Assembly: GCA_964569225.1 (NCBI GenBank)
Contig: CAZMTU010000115.1
Coordinates: 1 to 7,720 of the forward strand
Length of the DNA: 7,720 nucleotides
Direction of reading: 5' to 3'
Origin: CAKSQF01 sp964569225
GTDB taxonomy: Bacteria; Bacillota; Clostridia; Oscillospirales; CAG-272
The position numbers and the translations under genes are program-made. Positions 1 to 6,039 of the stretch are shown piece after piece (position 1 is the stretch's first letter; every line of letters begins with the position of its first letter). The notes beneath the pieces are model-generated. The model searched no databases, had not been told where the DNA came from, and saw nothing but the letters and a program-made list of their open reading frames with translations.

Positions 1-931
1 CGGGAATGTGGATCTCTCCCAGTCCGTCCCGGGGACCGGACGCCAGCCAGCGAATATCATTGGCGATCTTCATCAGATCTGCTGCCAGCGCCTTCATGGC
101 GCCGTGAGCGAACACCAATTCATCTTTGGAAGTAAGGGCATGAAATTTATTGGGTGCGGTGACAAATGCCTTACCGGTCAGATCAGACACAGCTTCCGCC
201 ACCTTCACATCAAAGCCTCGGGGTGTATTCAGACCGGTCCCTACAGCAGTACCGCCCAGTGCCAGCTCCTTCAGATCGGGCAAAGCCAATTCCAGCAGAT
301 GCTTATCCTTTTCCAGAGAGGAGCGCCAGCCGGAAATCTCCTGACTGAACTTAATCGGCGTAGCATCCTGCAAGTGTGTCCGTCCGCTTTTAACGATTCC
401 CTCATTCTCTGCTTCCAGCCGCTTAAAGGTACCAATCAATCCGTCAATGGCAGGAATCAGCTTATCTTCAATGGCAAGCACTGCCGAAATGTGCATAGCG
501 GTAGGGAACGTATCATTTGAGGACTGACTCATGTTAATGTCATCGTTGGGGTGCAGCAGCTTTTTGCCGGCAATCTCATTGCCGCGATTGGCAATGACCT
601 CATTGGCGTTCATGTTAGACTGCGTGCCGCTGCCCGTCTGCCATACTACCAGCGGAAAATGATCGTTCAGACTGCCGCTGATAACTTCGTCGCAGGCTGC
701 GGAAATAGCGGACAGCTTTTCATCGGTCATCTTTTCAGGCTTCAGGGAGTGATTGGCTATAGCGGCTGCTTTTTTCAAAATGCCGAAAGCATGGGTAATC
801 TCCCTGGGCATGGTTTCAATGCCTACGCCGATAAGAAAGTTTTCATGAGAGCGTTCGGTCTGCGCCGCCCAATAACGGTCAGCCGGAACCTTTACTTCTC
901 CCATGGAGTCATGTTCAATGCGATATTCCAT
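1..931 (-). CDS. fumC: Class II fumarate hydratase (FumC), C-terminus outside the window
   Basis: Catalyses the reversible hydration of fumarate to L-malate in the cytoplasm. The family is an iron-free homotetramer of the fumarase/aspartase superfamily. The 310 visible residues begin MEYRIEHDSMGEVKVPAD, a typical FumC start. Residues 98-116 hold the WQTGSGTQSNMN...EVIANR block, which is fumarase-type rather than aspartase-type. GRTHLQDATP at 183-192 carries the catalytic-region His186 (E. coli His188). SGPRDGLGEI at 298-307 immediately precedes the GSSxMPxKxNP substrate loop, which lies beyond the edge. About two thirds of a usual ~460-residue protein is visible. AAAGGA, 8 nt upstream of the ATG at 931, supports the start. 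It lies 74 nt downstream of the dehydrogenase gene on the same strand, with no clear promoter between, so cotranscription is likely. In fermenting anaerobes this step would lead malate to fumarate, which is inference here. Confidence 0.96.
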   Translation of the reverse strand, partial: MEYRIEHDSMGEVKVPADRYWAAQTERSHENFLIGVGIETMPREITHAFGILKKAAAIANHSLKPEKMTDEKLSAISAACDEVISGSLNDHFPLVVWQTGSGTQSNMNANEVIANRGNEIAGKKLLHPNDDINMSQSSNDTFPTAMHISAVLAIEDKLIPAIDGLIGTFKRLEAENEGIVKSGRTHLQDATPIKFSQEISGWRSSLEKDKHLLELALPDLKELALGGTAVGTGLNTPRGFDVKVAEAVSDLTGKAFVTAPNKFHALTSKDELVFAHGAMKALAADLMKIANDIRWLASGPRDGLGEIHIP

Positions 932-961
932 TTTATGTATCCTTTCGAGTGTACAGATTTT

Positions 962-995
962 TTCACGGATTCATCCAAGCTGACGAATCCGTGAA
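962..995 (-). other. Stem-loop between the dehydrogenase and fumarase genes
   Basis: TTCACGGATTC (962-972) pairs perfectly with GAATCCGTGAA (985-995) across a 12-nt loop. On the transcribed minus strand the stem is followed by an A-run, not a U-run, so it is not a standard intrinsic terminator. It may protect or process the intercistronic mRNA; that role is a guess. Confidence 0.6.
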
Positions 996-1005
996 GGCAT
1001 TCAAA

Positions 1006-1953
1006 TTAAAACTCAATCTGATCGATCACGTTTTTCAGACACTGCGCACTGTGCTGCAGGCGGGCAGTTTCTTCATCTGTAAGAGGTGTGATCACCTTTC
1101 CGCAAATGCCGTCTCTGCCCACAATTGCCAGCGTGGAAAGACATACGTCCTCAATACCGTATTCGCCGTGCATCATAGTTGAAACCGTCATGGTCGTTTC
1201 GGCACCGTTGAAAATGCACTTTACAATATGACAGACTGAAACGGCAATGGCAAAGAAGGTAGCACCCTTGCGTTTGATAATCTCGCCGCCCGATTTGCGG
1301 ACAAAATCTTCTACAAACGCGTGATCCAGCGGGGGCTGATCGGGCTTATCATCCTTCAGGCAGGACTGATATTGATCGATATTGACATTGGAAATGGTCG
1401 CGATAGACCAAGGGGCAAAGGAGGAATCACCATGTTCGCCAAACATGAAGGCATGAACATTGGCTTCATTAATATTATAGTACTCTGCAATGTAAGAACG
1501 CAGACGGGATGTATCCAGCGTAGTACCCGAACCCATAATATGATGCTCAGGCAGACCGGAGTATTTGCAGAACTGATAGGTAATAATATCCACGGGATTG
1601 CCCACGATGATATAGATTGCGTCAGGGGCCGCGGCAGCAATCTGCTTCATAATGGAACCGGAAATCTTTACATTGGTCTTAGTCAGATCCAAACGGGACT
1701 GACCGGGCTTTCTGGCAATGCCGGAGGTGATGATCACCACGTCAGAGCCGGCCGCATCTTCGTATCCGCCGGCATAAATATTCACAGGATGGCAATAGGG
1801 AGTTCCCTGACGAATATCCATTGCCTCACCCAGTGCTTTCTCCTCATTGATGTCAATAATTACGATTTCAGAAGCGATTCCCTGAACCGCCATCGTATAG
1901 GCAATGGTGGAACCTACAGTACCGGCTCCGATAATGGTTACTTTGTTGCTCAT
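1006..1953 (-). CDS. ldh: NAD-dependent L-lactate/malate dehydrogenase family protein (LDH scaffold with an MDH-type specificity residue)
   Basis: Cytoplasmic NAD-dependent 2-hydroxyacid dehydrogenase of 315 residues, normal for the family. GAGTVGS at 9-15 is the Rossmann nucleotide loop, and Asp34 at the end of strand B favours NAD over NADP. The substrate loop RKPGQSRLDL (81-90) holds Arg87 (dogfish Arg109). Asp147 and Arg150 match Asp168 and Arg171. His174 in GEHGDSS is the proton donor (His195). Thr232 matches Thr246. The backbone (GEHGDSSFAPWS) is LDH-like, but Arg81 sits where LDHs normally have Gln102. Arg there is the hallmark of malate dehydrogenase. Oxaloacetate may therefore be the real substrate, which would fit the fumarase gene just downstream. 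The symbol reflects family, not proven substrate. AAGGAG, 7 nt before the ATG, supports the start. Confidence 0.93.
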   Translation of the reverse strand: MSNKVTIIGAGTVGSTIAYTMAVQGIASEIVIIDINEEKALGEAMDIRQGTPYCHPVNIYAGGYEDAAGSDVVIITSGIARKPGQSRLDLTKTNVKISGSIMKQIAAAAPDAIYIIVGNPVDIITYQFCKYSGLPEHHIMGSGTTLDTSRLRSYIAEYYNINEANVHAFMFGEHGDSSFAPWSIATISNVNIDQYQSCLKDDKPDQPPLDHAFVEDFVRKSGGEIIKRKGATFFAIAVSVCHIVKCIFNGAETTMTVSTMMHGEYGIEDVCLSTLAIVGRDGICGKVITPLTDEETARLQHSAQCLKNVIDQIEF

Positions 1954-2013
1954 TTTATTACTCCTTCATTTTATAATGGGCTGTTTGATAGAAACCCGTT
2001 TGTTTCCTTGTTT

Positions 2014-2042
2014 ATTATAGCAATAAATAAAGTTTTACTGAA
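2014..2042 (-). promoter_or_regulatory. Candidate proximal promoter of the dehydrogenase-fumarase operon
   Basis: On the minus strand a perfect TATAAT (2019-2014) lies 17 nt downstream of TTCAGT (2042-2037), a weak -35 match. Transcription would start about 55 nt upstream of the ATG at 1953. The -35 hexamer falls inside one arm of a 12-bp inverted repeat. Confidence 0.45.
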
Positions 2043-2122
2043 ATGTAAAATCAGTATACCGTTATGTGTTTTTTGATATATTATTAAGAATTATGGAATA
2101 AAAAACATATATTTCAGTAAAA
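2033..2122. repeat. 12-bp perfect inverted repeat around a 66-bp AT-rich spacer
   Basis: TTTTACTGAAAT (2033-2044) and ATTTCAGTAAAA (2111-2122) are exact reverse complements. Inside them, 2064-2074 can pair with 2100-2110 with one G-T wobble. The left arm overlaps the proximal -35 of the dehydrogenase promoter. It could be a pair of operator sites or a weak leader hairpin. Confidence 0.55.
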
Positions 2123-2144
2123 AAATGGCTTTTCACAAGCATTT

Positions 2145-2162
2145 TTGTGAAATAAATAACAA
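2145..2162 (-). promoter_or_regulatory. Rex-like (NADH-sensing repressor) operator
   Basis: TTGTGAA-ATAA-ATAACAA matches the 18-bp Rex consensus (TTGTKAA-N4-TTMACAA) with one deviation, the A at 2156. An additional half-site, TTCACAA at 2132-2138, lies 6 nt away and makes a perfect TTTCACAA-N6-TTGTGAAA repeat with the operator's left arm. Rex classically represses NADH-consuming fermentation genes such as ldh. The operator lies about 190 nt upstream of the dehydrogenase start and downstream of a possible distal promoter. Confidence 0.55.
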
Positions 2163-2184
2163 ATCAGAGATTTTATAACTTAAA

Positions 2185-2213
2185 ATGATAAATTTTTCAG
2201 ACAGTTTTTTTAA
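2185..2213 (-). promoter_or_regulatory. Possible distal promoter of the dehydrogenase operon
   Basis: TTAAAA (2213-2208) and TATCAT (2190-2185) are separated by 17 nt on the minus strand. The predicted transcription start would lie just upstream of the Rex-like operator at 2145-2162, so bound Rex could block initiation or elongation. The hexamers match only in part (4/6 and 5/6). Confidence 0.3.
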
Positions 2214-2261
2214 GGGACTCCAAGTCAAAAGCATTTCTTTCATTAAAAACTGCCGTTTCTC

Positions 2262-2290
2262 TTGACAAATCCGGCAAAACAAAGTATGAT
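2262..2290 (+). promoter_or_regulatory. Sigma-A promoter of the epimerase-marR operon
   Basis: A perfect TTGACA (2262-2267) is followed after exactly 17 nt by TATGAT (2285-2290), a 5/6 match. Transcription should start near 2297, giving a leader of roughly 93 nt before the ATG at 2390. Confidence 0.8.
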
Positions 2291-2389
2291 GAAGAAAAAA
2301 GTTTTTCAGCAGTCCTGTCCGCAAAGCGATCTATGTCTTGCATTAAAAAATCCGCATTGAGCGCTTTCAAATGGGCAAAAGGAGAATTT

Positions 2390-3337
2390 ATGATCTATAC
2401 ACTGCATCAAGGAAAACTGACCGCCGCCATTTCCGACATCGGCGGGCAGCTTTGCGCTTTGACCTATCAAGGCTGTCAACTGATCTGGCAGGGTGACGAT
2501 ACGCACTGGGCAGATCACGCGCCGCTTCTCTTTCCTTTCTGCGGGCGGGTCAAAAACGGACAATATACTTGGCAGAACAAGCAGTATCCCATGCCGATTC
2601 ACGGATTTTTAAATGCTTCAAAGCTGATCTGCGCAAAATCAACGCAGTCATCCGTGACCTTTCGTCTGACGGATACGCCGGATAGCCGTAAAATCTATCC
2701 TTTCTCCTTTGAACTGCTGCTTCATTGGCAGCTTACGCAGGAACAGTTATTCTGTGAAACAGTCATAACGGCGAAAGACGGTCCGCTGTGCTTTTCCTTC
2801 GGCGCCCATCCGGGATTTTGTCTGCCTTGCGATGACGCCGGCTTCTATGACGCCGCGCTGACCTTCGACCGTCCGCTGCCTATTCGCCGGATAGAATTAA
2901 CCGAGAGCGGCTTTTTTACCGGCCGCTTCACAGACTATCGTCTTTCAGACGGAACAACACTGCCGCTAAGCCCTGATCCCGCTCTTGGCTGCGGTCTGTT
3001 TTTGGAACCAGACTGTTCCAACAGAGCGGTCACACTGAAAGCATCTGCGCTGCCCGCAGACCTTCGGATCGAATTTGACGATTTTCCGTATTTAGGACTG
3101 TGGCACAGCGAAGGCGGTGCCTTTCTTTGTATCGAACCATGGCAAGGACTGCCGGCGCTGAACGCATCTGCTACAATGCTGGAAAACAAGCCGGGGAATC
3201 TGACCCTTTCTCCCGGTCAAAAAAAGCATTTTCGCTTCTCCGTTATGCCTGCTCCTAAACCGACAGCAACCCGATGCTCACCGGTTTCCGATAGCCGCCG
3301 CTCTTCTGTCATAACGAAAGGAACAGCCCATGACTGA
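2390..3337 (+). CDS. Aldose 1-epimerase family protein (LacX-like galactose mutarotase)
   Basis: Predicted cytoplasmic mutarotase that interconverts alpha and beta anomers of an aldose; the exact sugar cannot be told. The 315 residues show the LacX-subfamily pattern: an N-terminal MIYTLHQGKLTAAISDIGG strand pair, LIWQGD at 31-36, LFPFCGRVKNGQY (47-59), IHGF with His71, GAHPGF with catalytic-type His140, and CIEPW with Glu249, the usual general base. The ATG at 2390 is chosen over an in-frame ATG at 2333 because AAAAGGAG (2377-2384) sits 5 nt before it, and because the 19 extra residues do not resemble the family start. The last ~27 residues (from about 288) are a Ser/Thr/Arg-rich tail beyond the usual end of the fold. 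The gene ends 8 nt inside the next gene, a translational-coupling arrangement. Confidence 0.92.
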   Translation: MIYTLHQGKLTAAISDIGGQLCALTYQGCQLIWQGDDTHWADHAPLLFPFCGRVKNGQYTWQNKQYPMPIHGFLNASKLICAKSTQSSVTFRLTDTPDSRKIYPFSFELLLHWQLTQEQLFCETVITAKDGPLCFSFGAHPGFCLPCDDAGFYDAALTFDRPLPIRRIELTESGFFTGRFTDYRLSDGTTLPLSPDPALGCGLFLEPDCSNRAVTLKASALPADLRIEFDDFPYLGLWHSEGGAFLCIEPWQGLPALNASATMLENKPGNLTLSPGQKKHFRFSVMPAPKPTATRCSPVSDSRRSSVITKGTAHD

Positions 3338-3779
3338 AAGTCATTTTGAAATATTTACCCTAACGCTTACATCAATTTTGAAATCAATCAAAAAGATCAA
3401 AGACAGCCGCATGAAAAAATACGGTCTTCGAGGCAGTCATGTTATGCTGCTCTATCAGCTTAGCGGTCATCCGGAGGGACTTACGCCCGCCGACCTATCT
3501 GAGTCCGGCTGCGTAGACAAAGCACTGATTTCCCGCACTATATCTGAGCTGTTGGACAAAGGCTTTGTCCGCACGGTACAAACAGACGGAAAAAAGTACA
3601 AAGTCCGCCTTTGCCTTACCGAATCGGGTCAGGAAACGGCGGCTTATATTGCGGAAGCAGCCACCGAAGTACAGACCCGTATCAGTCATGACTTTACTGA
3701 AGAAGAAATGACGCTTTTCTACCGTATTCTGACCGCCCTGCAAATTCGTCTGAATGAAATTACGGAAGAAGAAAATTAA
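3330..3779 (+). CDS. MarR-family winged helix-turn-helix transcriptional regulator
   Basis: DNA-binding regulator of 149 residues, typical MarR length. An N-terminal dimerisation helix (about 5-31) is followed by the winged helix-turn-helix: HVMLLYQLSGHPEGLTPADL (37-56), a recognition helix around KALISRTISELLDKG (64-78), the beta wing RTVQTDGKKYKVRLCLTESG (81-100), and a C-terminal dimerisation helix (102-147). AAAGGAA, 7 nt before the ATG at 3330, supports the start. The start overlaps the end of the epimerase gene by 8 nt (ATGACTGA), so the two are cotranscribed and probably coupled. The family usually binds palindromes near its own promoter and is released by small ligands. The target and ligand here are unknown, and a sugar-related signal is only suggested by the neighbour. 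Confidence 0.92.
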   Translation: MTESHFEIFTLTLTSILKSIKKIKDSRMKKYGLRGSHVMLLYQLSGHPEGLTPADLSESGCVDKALISRTISELLDKGFVRTVQTDGKKYKVRLCLTESGQETAAYIAEAATEVQTRISHDFTEEEMTLFYRILTALQIRLNEITEEEN

Positions 3780-3808
3780 GTTCAGCTAATTCGATTCGCA
3801 TCTAAATA

Positions 3809-3850
3809 CGGCAAGCCGCCCTAAGGACCTGCTTGCCGCATTTTATTTTT
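3809..3850 (+). terminator. Intrinsic terminator of the epimerase-marR operon
   Basis: CGGCAAG (3809-3815) pairs with CTTGCCG (3832-3838) and is followed closely by TTTTATTTTT. It lies 29 nt after the marR stop. It may also help end the converging maturase transcript, although the U-tract on that side is poor. Confidence 0.82.
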
Positions 3851-3956
3851 GCAACGAACCGCGTTAGTTCAATACGCTTTTCTTTCAATAGATTATATTT
3901 ACAGCAATCCATAGCGCTTGCGGTCAAAAAAGATTTGATCTCAAAGCAGCAAAGCA

Positions 3957-5333
3957 TTACTCGTCCCGCATTGACGCCGCAACCTTCATCATTATTGCCG
4001 CTTCAATCCGCTTACGATGAAGCTCGCAGCCCAGTTCATAAACGCCCCGAATGCTGCCGGTAGAATGATAAGCATTAGCAGCACAGCCTCCGCTGCAATA
4101 GAAGCGCGCGAAGCAATTGTCACACTCGCTGTGCGCATAAATGTTGCAAAACTTAAATTCATCGCAAACCGACTGATTGTCAATGCCGGTAAATACATTA
4201 CCCAGCTTGAACTTTTCATCCCCTACAAACTGATGACAGGGATAAATATCGCCTGTGGGGGTTACTGCCATATACTCAGTTCCCACGCCGCAGCCGGAAA
4301 TACGCTTCACGATGCAGGGCCCGCCCTCTAAGTCGATCATGTAATGATAGAAGGTGAAGCCGTTGCCCTTCTCTTCCCGACGCAGCATTTCCTTCGCCAA
4401 AATATCGTACTGCGCCAGCAGAGTAGACAGATCTTCCTTTTTCAGCGCATAATCGGCTTCGGGCGGCGCCACCACCGGCTCAATGGAAATCTGCTTGAAG
4501 CCAAGATCCGCCATATGCAGAATATCGGCGGCAAAATCAGAGTTATAATGGGTATAAGTACCCCGAATGTAGTAGTTTTCCTGTCCCCGCTGCTCCGCCC
4601 ATTTTTGGAATTTAGGCACAATTTTATCGTAGCTTCCCTCTCCGTTTCGGGAGGTACGCATCCTGTCGTTGACCGCTTTTCTGCCGTCCAGGCTCATGAC
4701 CACATTACTCATTTCTCTGTTGCAGAATTCCATGACCTCATCATTTACCAATATGCCATTGGTAGTAAAGGTGAATCGGAATTCCTTATTGTGTGCCTTT
4801 TCCAGCGATCTGCCATAGGCTACCAGCCGCTTTACCACTTCAAAGTTCAAGGTAGGCTCGCCCCCAAAAAAATCCACCTCTAAATGCCGGCGAGTACCGG
4901 AATGGGCGACTAAATAATCGAACGCCGCTTTCCCTACCTCAAAGGACATCAGACCTTTTTGACTGTATTCTCCCTCTCCGGCAAAACAGTATTTACAGGC
5001 AAGATTGCAGCCATGCGCGATATGCAAACACATGGCTTTCACCACCGACTGGCGTTTTTTAAAATCAAAAGCATGTCCCGTAAACCGATCCTCCGAAAAG
5101 AGACGCCCTTCCCTTTTCAGCGCTTCGATGTCATCGTACAGCTCGGCGAGCTCCGCTTCTGTTACATCGGAATTATCCTTATACTTATTCAGCAGAAAAG
5201 CCGTCAGCGCTTCCCGGTCCATTTGCTCGTAATTGGATATAGCGTCAAAAGCTACCTCGTCCACAGCATGAACAGAACCGCTGTTAGCGTCAATAATAAT
5301 ATTATATCCGTTGCTTTTATAGGCGTGTATCAT
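3957..5333 (-). CDS. scfB: SCIFF peptide maturase, radical SAM/SPASM thioether-forming enzyme
   Basis: A cytoplasmic enzyme of 458 residues that uses a SAM-derived radical to link a Cys sulphur to a side-chain or backbone carbon of an acceptor residue in the SCIFF precursor (ranthipeptide class). Residues 1-80 form an N-terminal region with the peptide-recognition look of this family (IHAYKSNGYN start). The radical SAM CxxxCxxC motif is Cys109-Cys113-Cys116 in HGCNLACKYCFAGEGEY. FFGGEPTLNF (155-164) is the GGEP SAM-binding element. The SPASM region holds Cys348 and Cys366 (in GCGVGTEYMAVTPTGDIYPC), then C404-x2-C407-x5-C413-x3-C417 and Cys436, so both auxiliary [4Fe-4S] sites look complete. 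Length and motifs match the TIGR03974 type. The start at 5333 has only a weak upstream GAG and no strong Shine-Dalgarno. Its substrate gene scfA lies 0.5 kb upstream on the same strand. Confidence 0.95.
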   Translation of the reverse strand: MIHAYKSNGYNIIIDANSGSVHAVDEVAFDAISNYEQMDREALTAFLLNKYKDNSDVTEAELAELYDDIEALKREGRLFSEDRFTGHAFDFKKRQSVVKAMCLHIAHGCNLACKYCFAGEGEYSQKGLMSFEVGKAAFDYLVAHSGTRRHLEVDFFGGEPTLNFEVVKRLVAYGRSLEKAHNKEFRFTFTTNGILVNDEVMEFCNREMSNVVMSLDGRKAVNDRMRTSRNGEGSYDKIVPKFQKWAEQRGQENYYIRGTYTHYNSDFAADILHMADLGFKQISIEPVVAPPEADYALKKEDLSTLLAQYDILAKEMLRREEKGNGFTFYHYMIDLEGGPCIVKRISGCGVGTEYMAVTPTGDIYPCHQFVGDEKFKLGNVFTGIDNQSVCDEFKFCNIYAHSECDNCFARFYCSGGCAANAYHSTGSIRGVYELGCELHRKRIEAAIMMKVAASMRDE

Positions 5334-5455
5334 AATTTATCTCGATTTCCGCGGGTTTCGCTTTACAAATTCCGCTTTTGCGGCCGCCCGCTGATTTTTG
5401 ATATTCTATATTTATATTTATGAAATCCGACTGAAGTGATTTATTACAATAAGAA

Positions 5456-5490
5456 CAGGCAAAACGGCATCCGCCTGCCGCGTTTTTTTT
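5456..5490. other. GC-rich hairpin with T-run upstream of scfB
   Basis: CGGCA (5465-5469) pairs with TGCCG (5476-5480), followed on the plus strand by eight T residues and on the minus strand by TTTTGCC. An alternative, mutually exclusive pairing is CAGGC (5456-5460) with GCCTG (5473-5477). On the minus strand this could be a leader terminator or attenuator for scfB. On the plus strand it would face no known gene. Confidence 0.45.
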
Positions 5491-5725
5491 GTAATATGCT
5501 CAGCTGATTTTCGTTTTAGCCGAAGGCTCTGATATTGTAACCCTGATCCGACCATCTCTGCCGCCTGCCGGCTTCAGTTCGCCGCAATACGGAACAAGAT
5601 GATTTTTATATGGCTTTGATCGCTCCCTTTCATGAGCGTTCTTCAGCCTTCCATATTTCTATTTTAATAAAGTGCAGGGCTTTGCTTCAAATAAATAACT
5701 TCCTTAATAATCTACCCTTGCCCGC

Positions 5726-5764
5726 AAGAAAAGAGGCTGCTGCAAATTTTCATTTGCAGCAGCC
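5726..5764 (-). terminator. Strong intrinsic terminator of scfA
   Basis: A perfect 13-bp stem (5735-5747 with 5752-5764; arms GGCTGCTGCAAAT and ATTTGCAGCAGCC) closes a 4-nt loop. On the minus strand it is followed by TCTTTTCTT. It begins 87 nt after the scfA stop, so most scfA transcripts should end before scfB. Confidence 0.88.
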
Positions 5765-5850
5765 GATTTTGCCGATGTTTGCTGATTATTGACCGATCAT
5801 CGGGCAAAATGTCAGAACATCCCGCCCAAGCAAACTTATCCGGACAAGAA

Positions 5851-6003
5851 TTACTTCGACTTTTTCAGCTGCTCGCACTGCTGATTGGCAACGCTGCAGG
5901 AAGTTTTGCTTGCGGACTGGCAAGAGGTCTGGCATTCTCCGCAGCCGCCCTTCACAGCGGATGCTTCCAGATTTCTGGAATTCAGTGTTTTGATTCTCTT
6001 CAT
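5851..6003 (-). CDS. scfA: SCIFF ranthipeptide precursor, atypical five-cysteine form
   Basis: Precursor of a ribosomally made, post-translationally modified peptide of the SCIFF family (six cysteines in forty-five residues), substrate of the downstream radical SAM maturase. It encodes 50 residues, starting MKRIKTLNSRNLEAS as the family does, with core GGCGECQTSCQSASKTSC followed by SVANQQCEQ. The visible cysteines are at 21, 24, 28, 36 and 43. The fourth family cysteine (consensus SACKTSC) is Ser32, codon AGC, one base from TGC. The residue after Cys36, usually Thr in CTVANQ, is Ser37. AGGAGG, 8 nt before the ATG, is an optimal ribosome binding site. A near-consensus promoter lies upstream and a strong terminator downstream, so the gene is likely highly and separately expressed. 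The frame is intact, so it looks functional rather than decayed. Confidence 0.93.
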   Translation of the reverse strand: MKRIKTLNSRNLEASAVKGGCGECQTSCQSASKTSCSVANQQCEQLKKSK

Positions 6004-6039
6004 CGTAAATTCCTCCTAATTTTAAATCCATACGCCTGT

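Larger units (their letters stand above)
1954..2389. other. Divergent intergenic region, no gene
   Basis: This AT-rich stretch separates the minus-strand dehydrogenase operon from the plus-strand epimerase operon. It holds the promoters of both, a Rex-like operator, a 12-bp inverted repeat (2033-2044 with 2111-2122) and ribosome binding sites at both ends. I see no credible coding region, tRNA or riboswitch in it. The short open frames lack start signals. Confidence 0.7.
5334..5850. other. scfB-scfA spacer, no convincing gene
   Basis: This 517-nt gap is longer than expected between two genes usually found adjacent. It holds the scfA terminator (5726-5764) and a GC-rich hairpin with a T-run (5456-5490). 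A weak minus-strand promoter candidate is TTGAAG (5690-5685), an 18-nt spacer, then TAAAAT (5666-5661), which could serve scfB with a leader of about 320 nt. A minus-strand frame without a start codon (5658-5500) reads ...GRIRVTISEPSAKTKIS and may be a decayed gene or chance. A plus-strand frame at 5610-5792 runs through the terminator and is not credible. Confidence 0.6.

Noticed and set aside
8..994. Plus-strand open frames at 8-520 and 551-994
   Set aside because: They are antisense to a clear fumarase gene, have no ribosome binding site and resemble no family.
1321..2076. 251-residue plus-strand open frame
   Set aside because: It lies antisense to the conserved dehydrogenase and runs on into its promoter region. 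The reading is a by-product of the real gene's codon use.
2131..2152. TTTCACAA-N6-TTGTGAAA as a CRP/FNR-type site
   Set aside because: The arms are in the opposite order to the CRP consensus TGTGA-N6-TCACA. The overlapping Rex-like reading fits better.
2333..2389. Upstream in-frame ATG for the epimerase
   Set aside because: It has no ribosome binding site. The ATG at 2390 has AAAAGGAG at good spacing and gives the normal family start.
4344..5423. Plus-strand open frames at 4344-4883 and 4959-5423
   Set aside because: They are antisense to the maturase, whose catalytic motifs are all on the minus strand.
5610..5792. 60-residue plus-strand open frame
   Set aside because: It reads through a 13-bp terminator stem and has no start signals or family resemblance.
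5786..6031. 81-residue minus-strand open frame overlapping scfA
   Set aside because: It is another frame over scfA with no ribosome binding site. The 50-residue frame carries the family motif, start signals and promoter.
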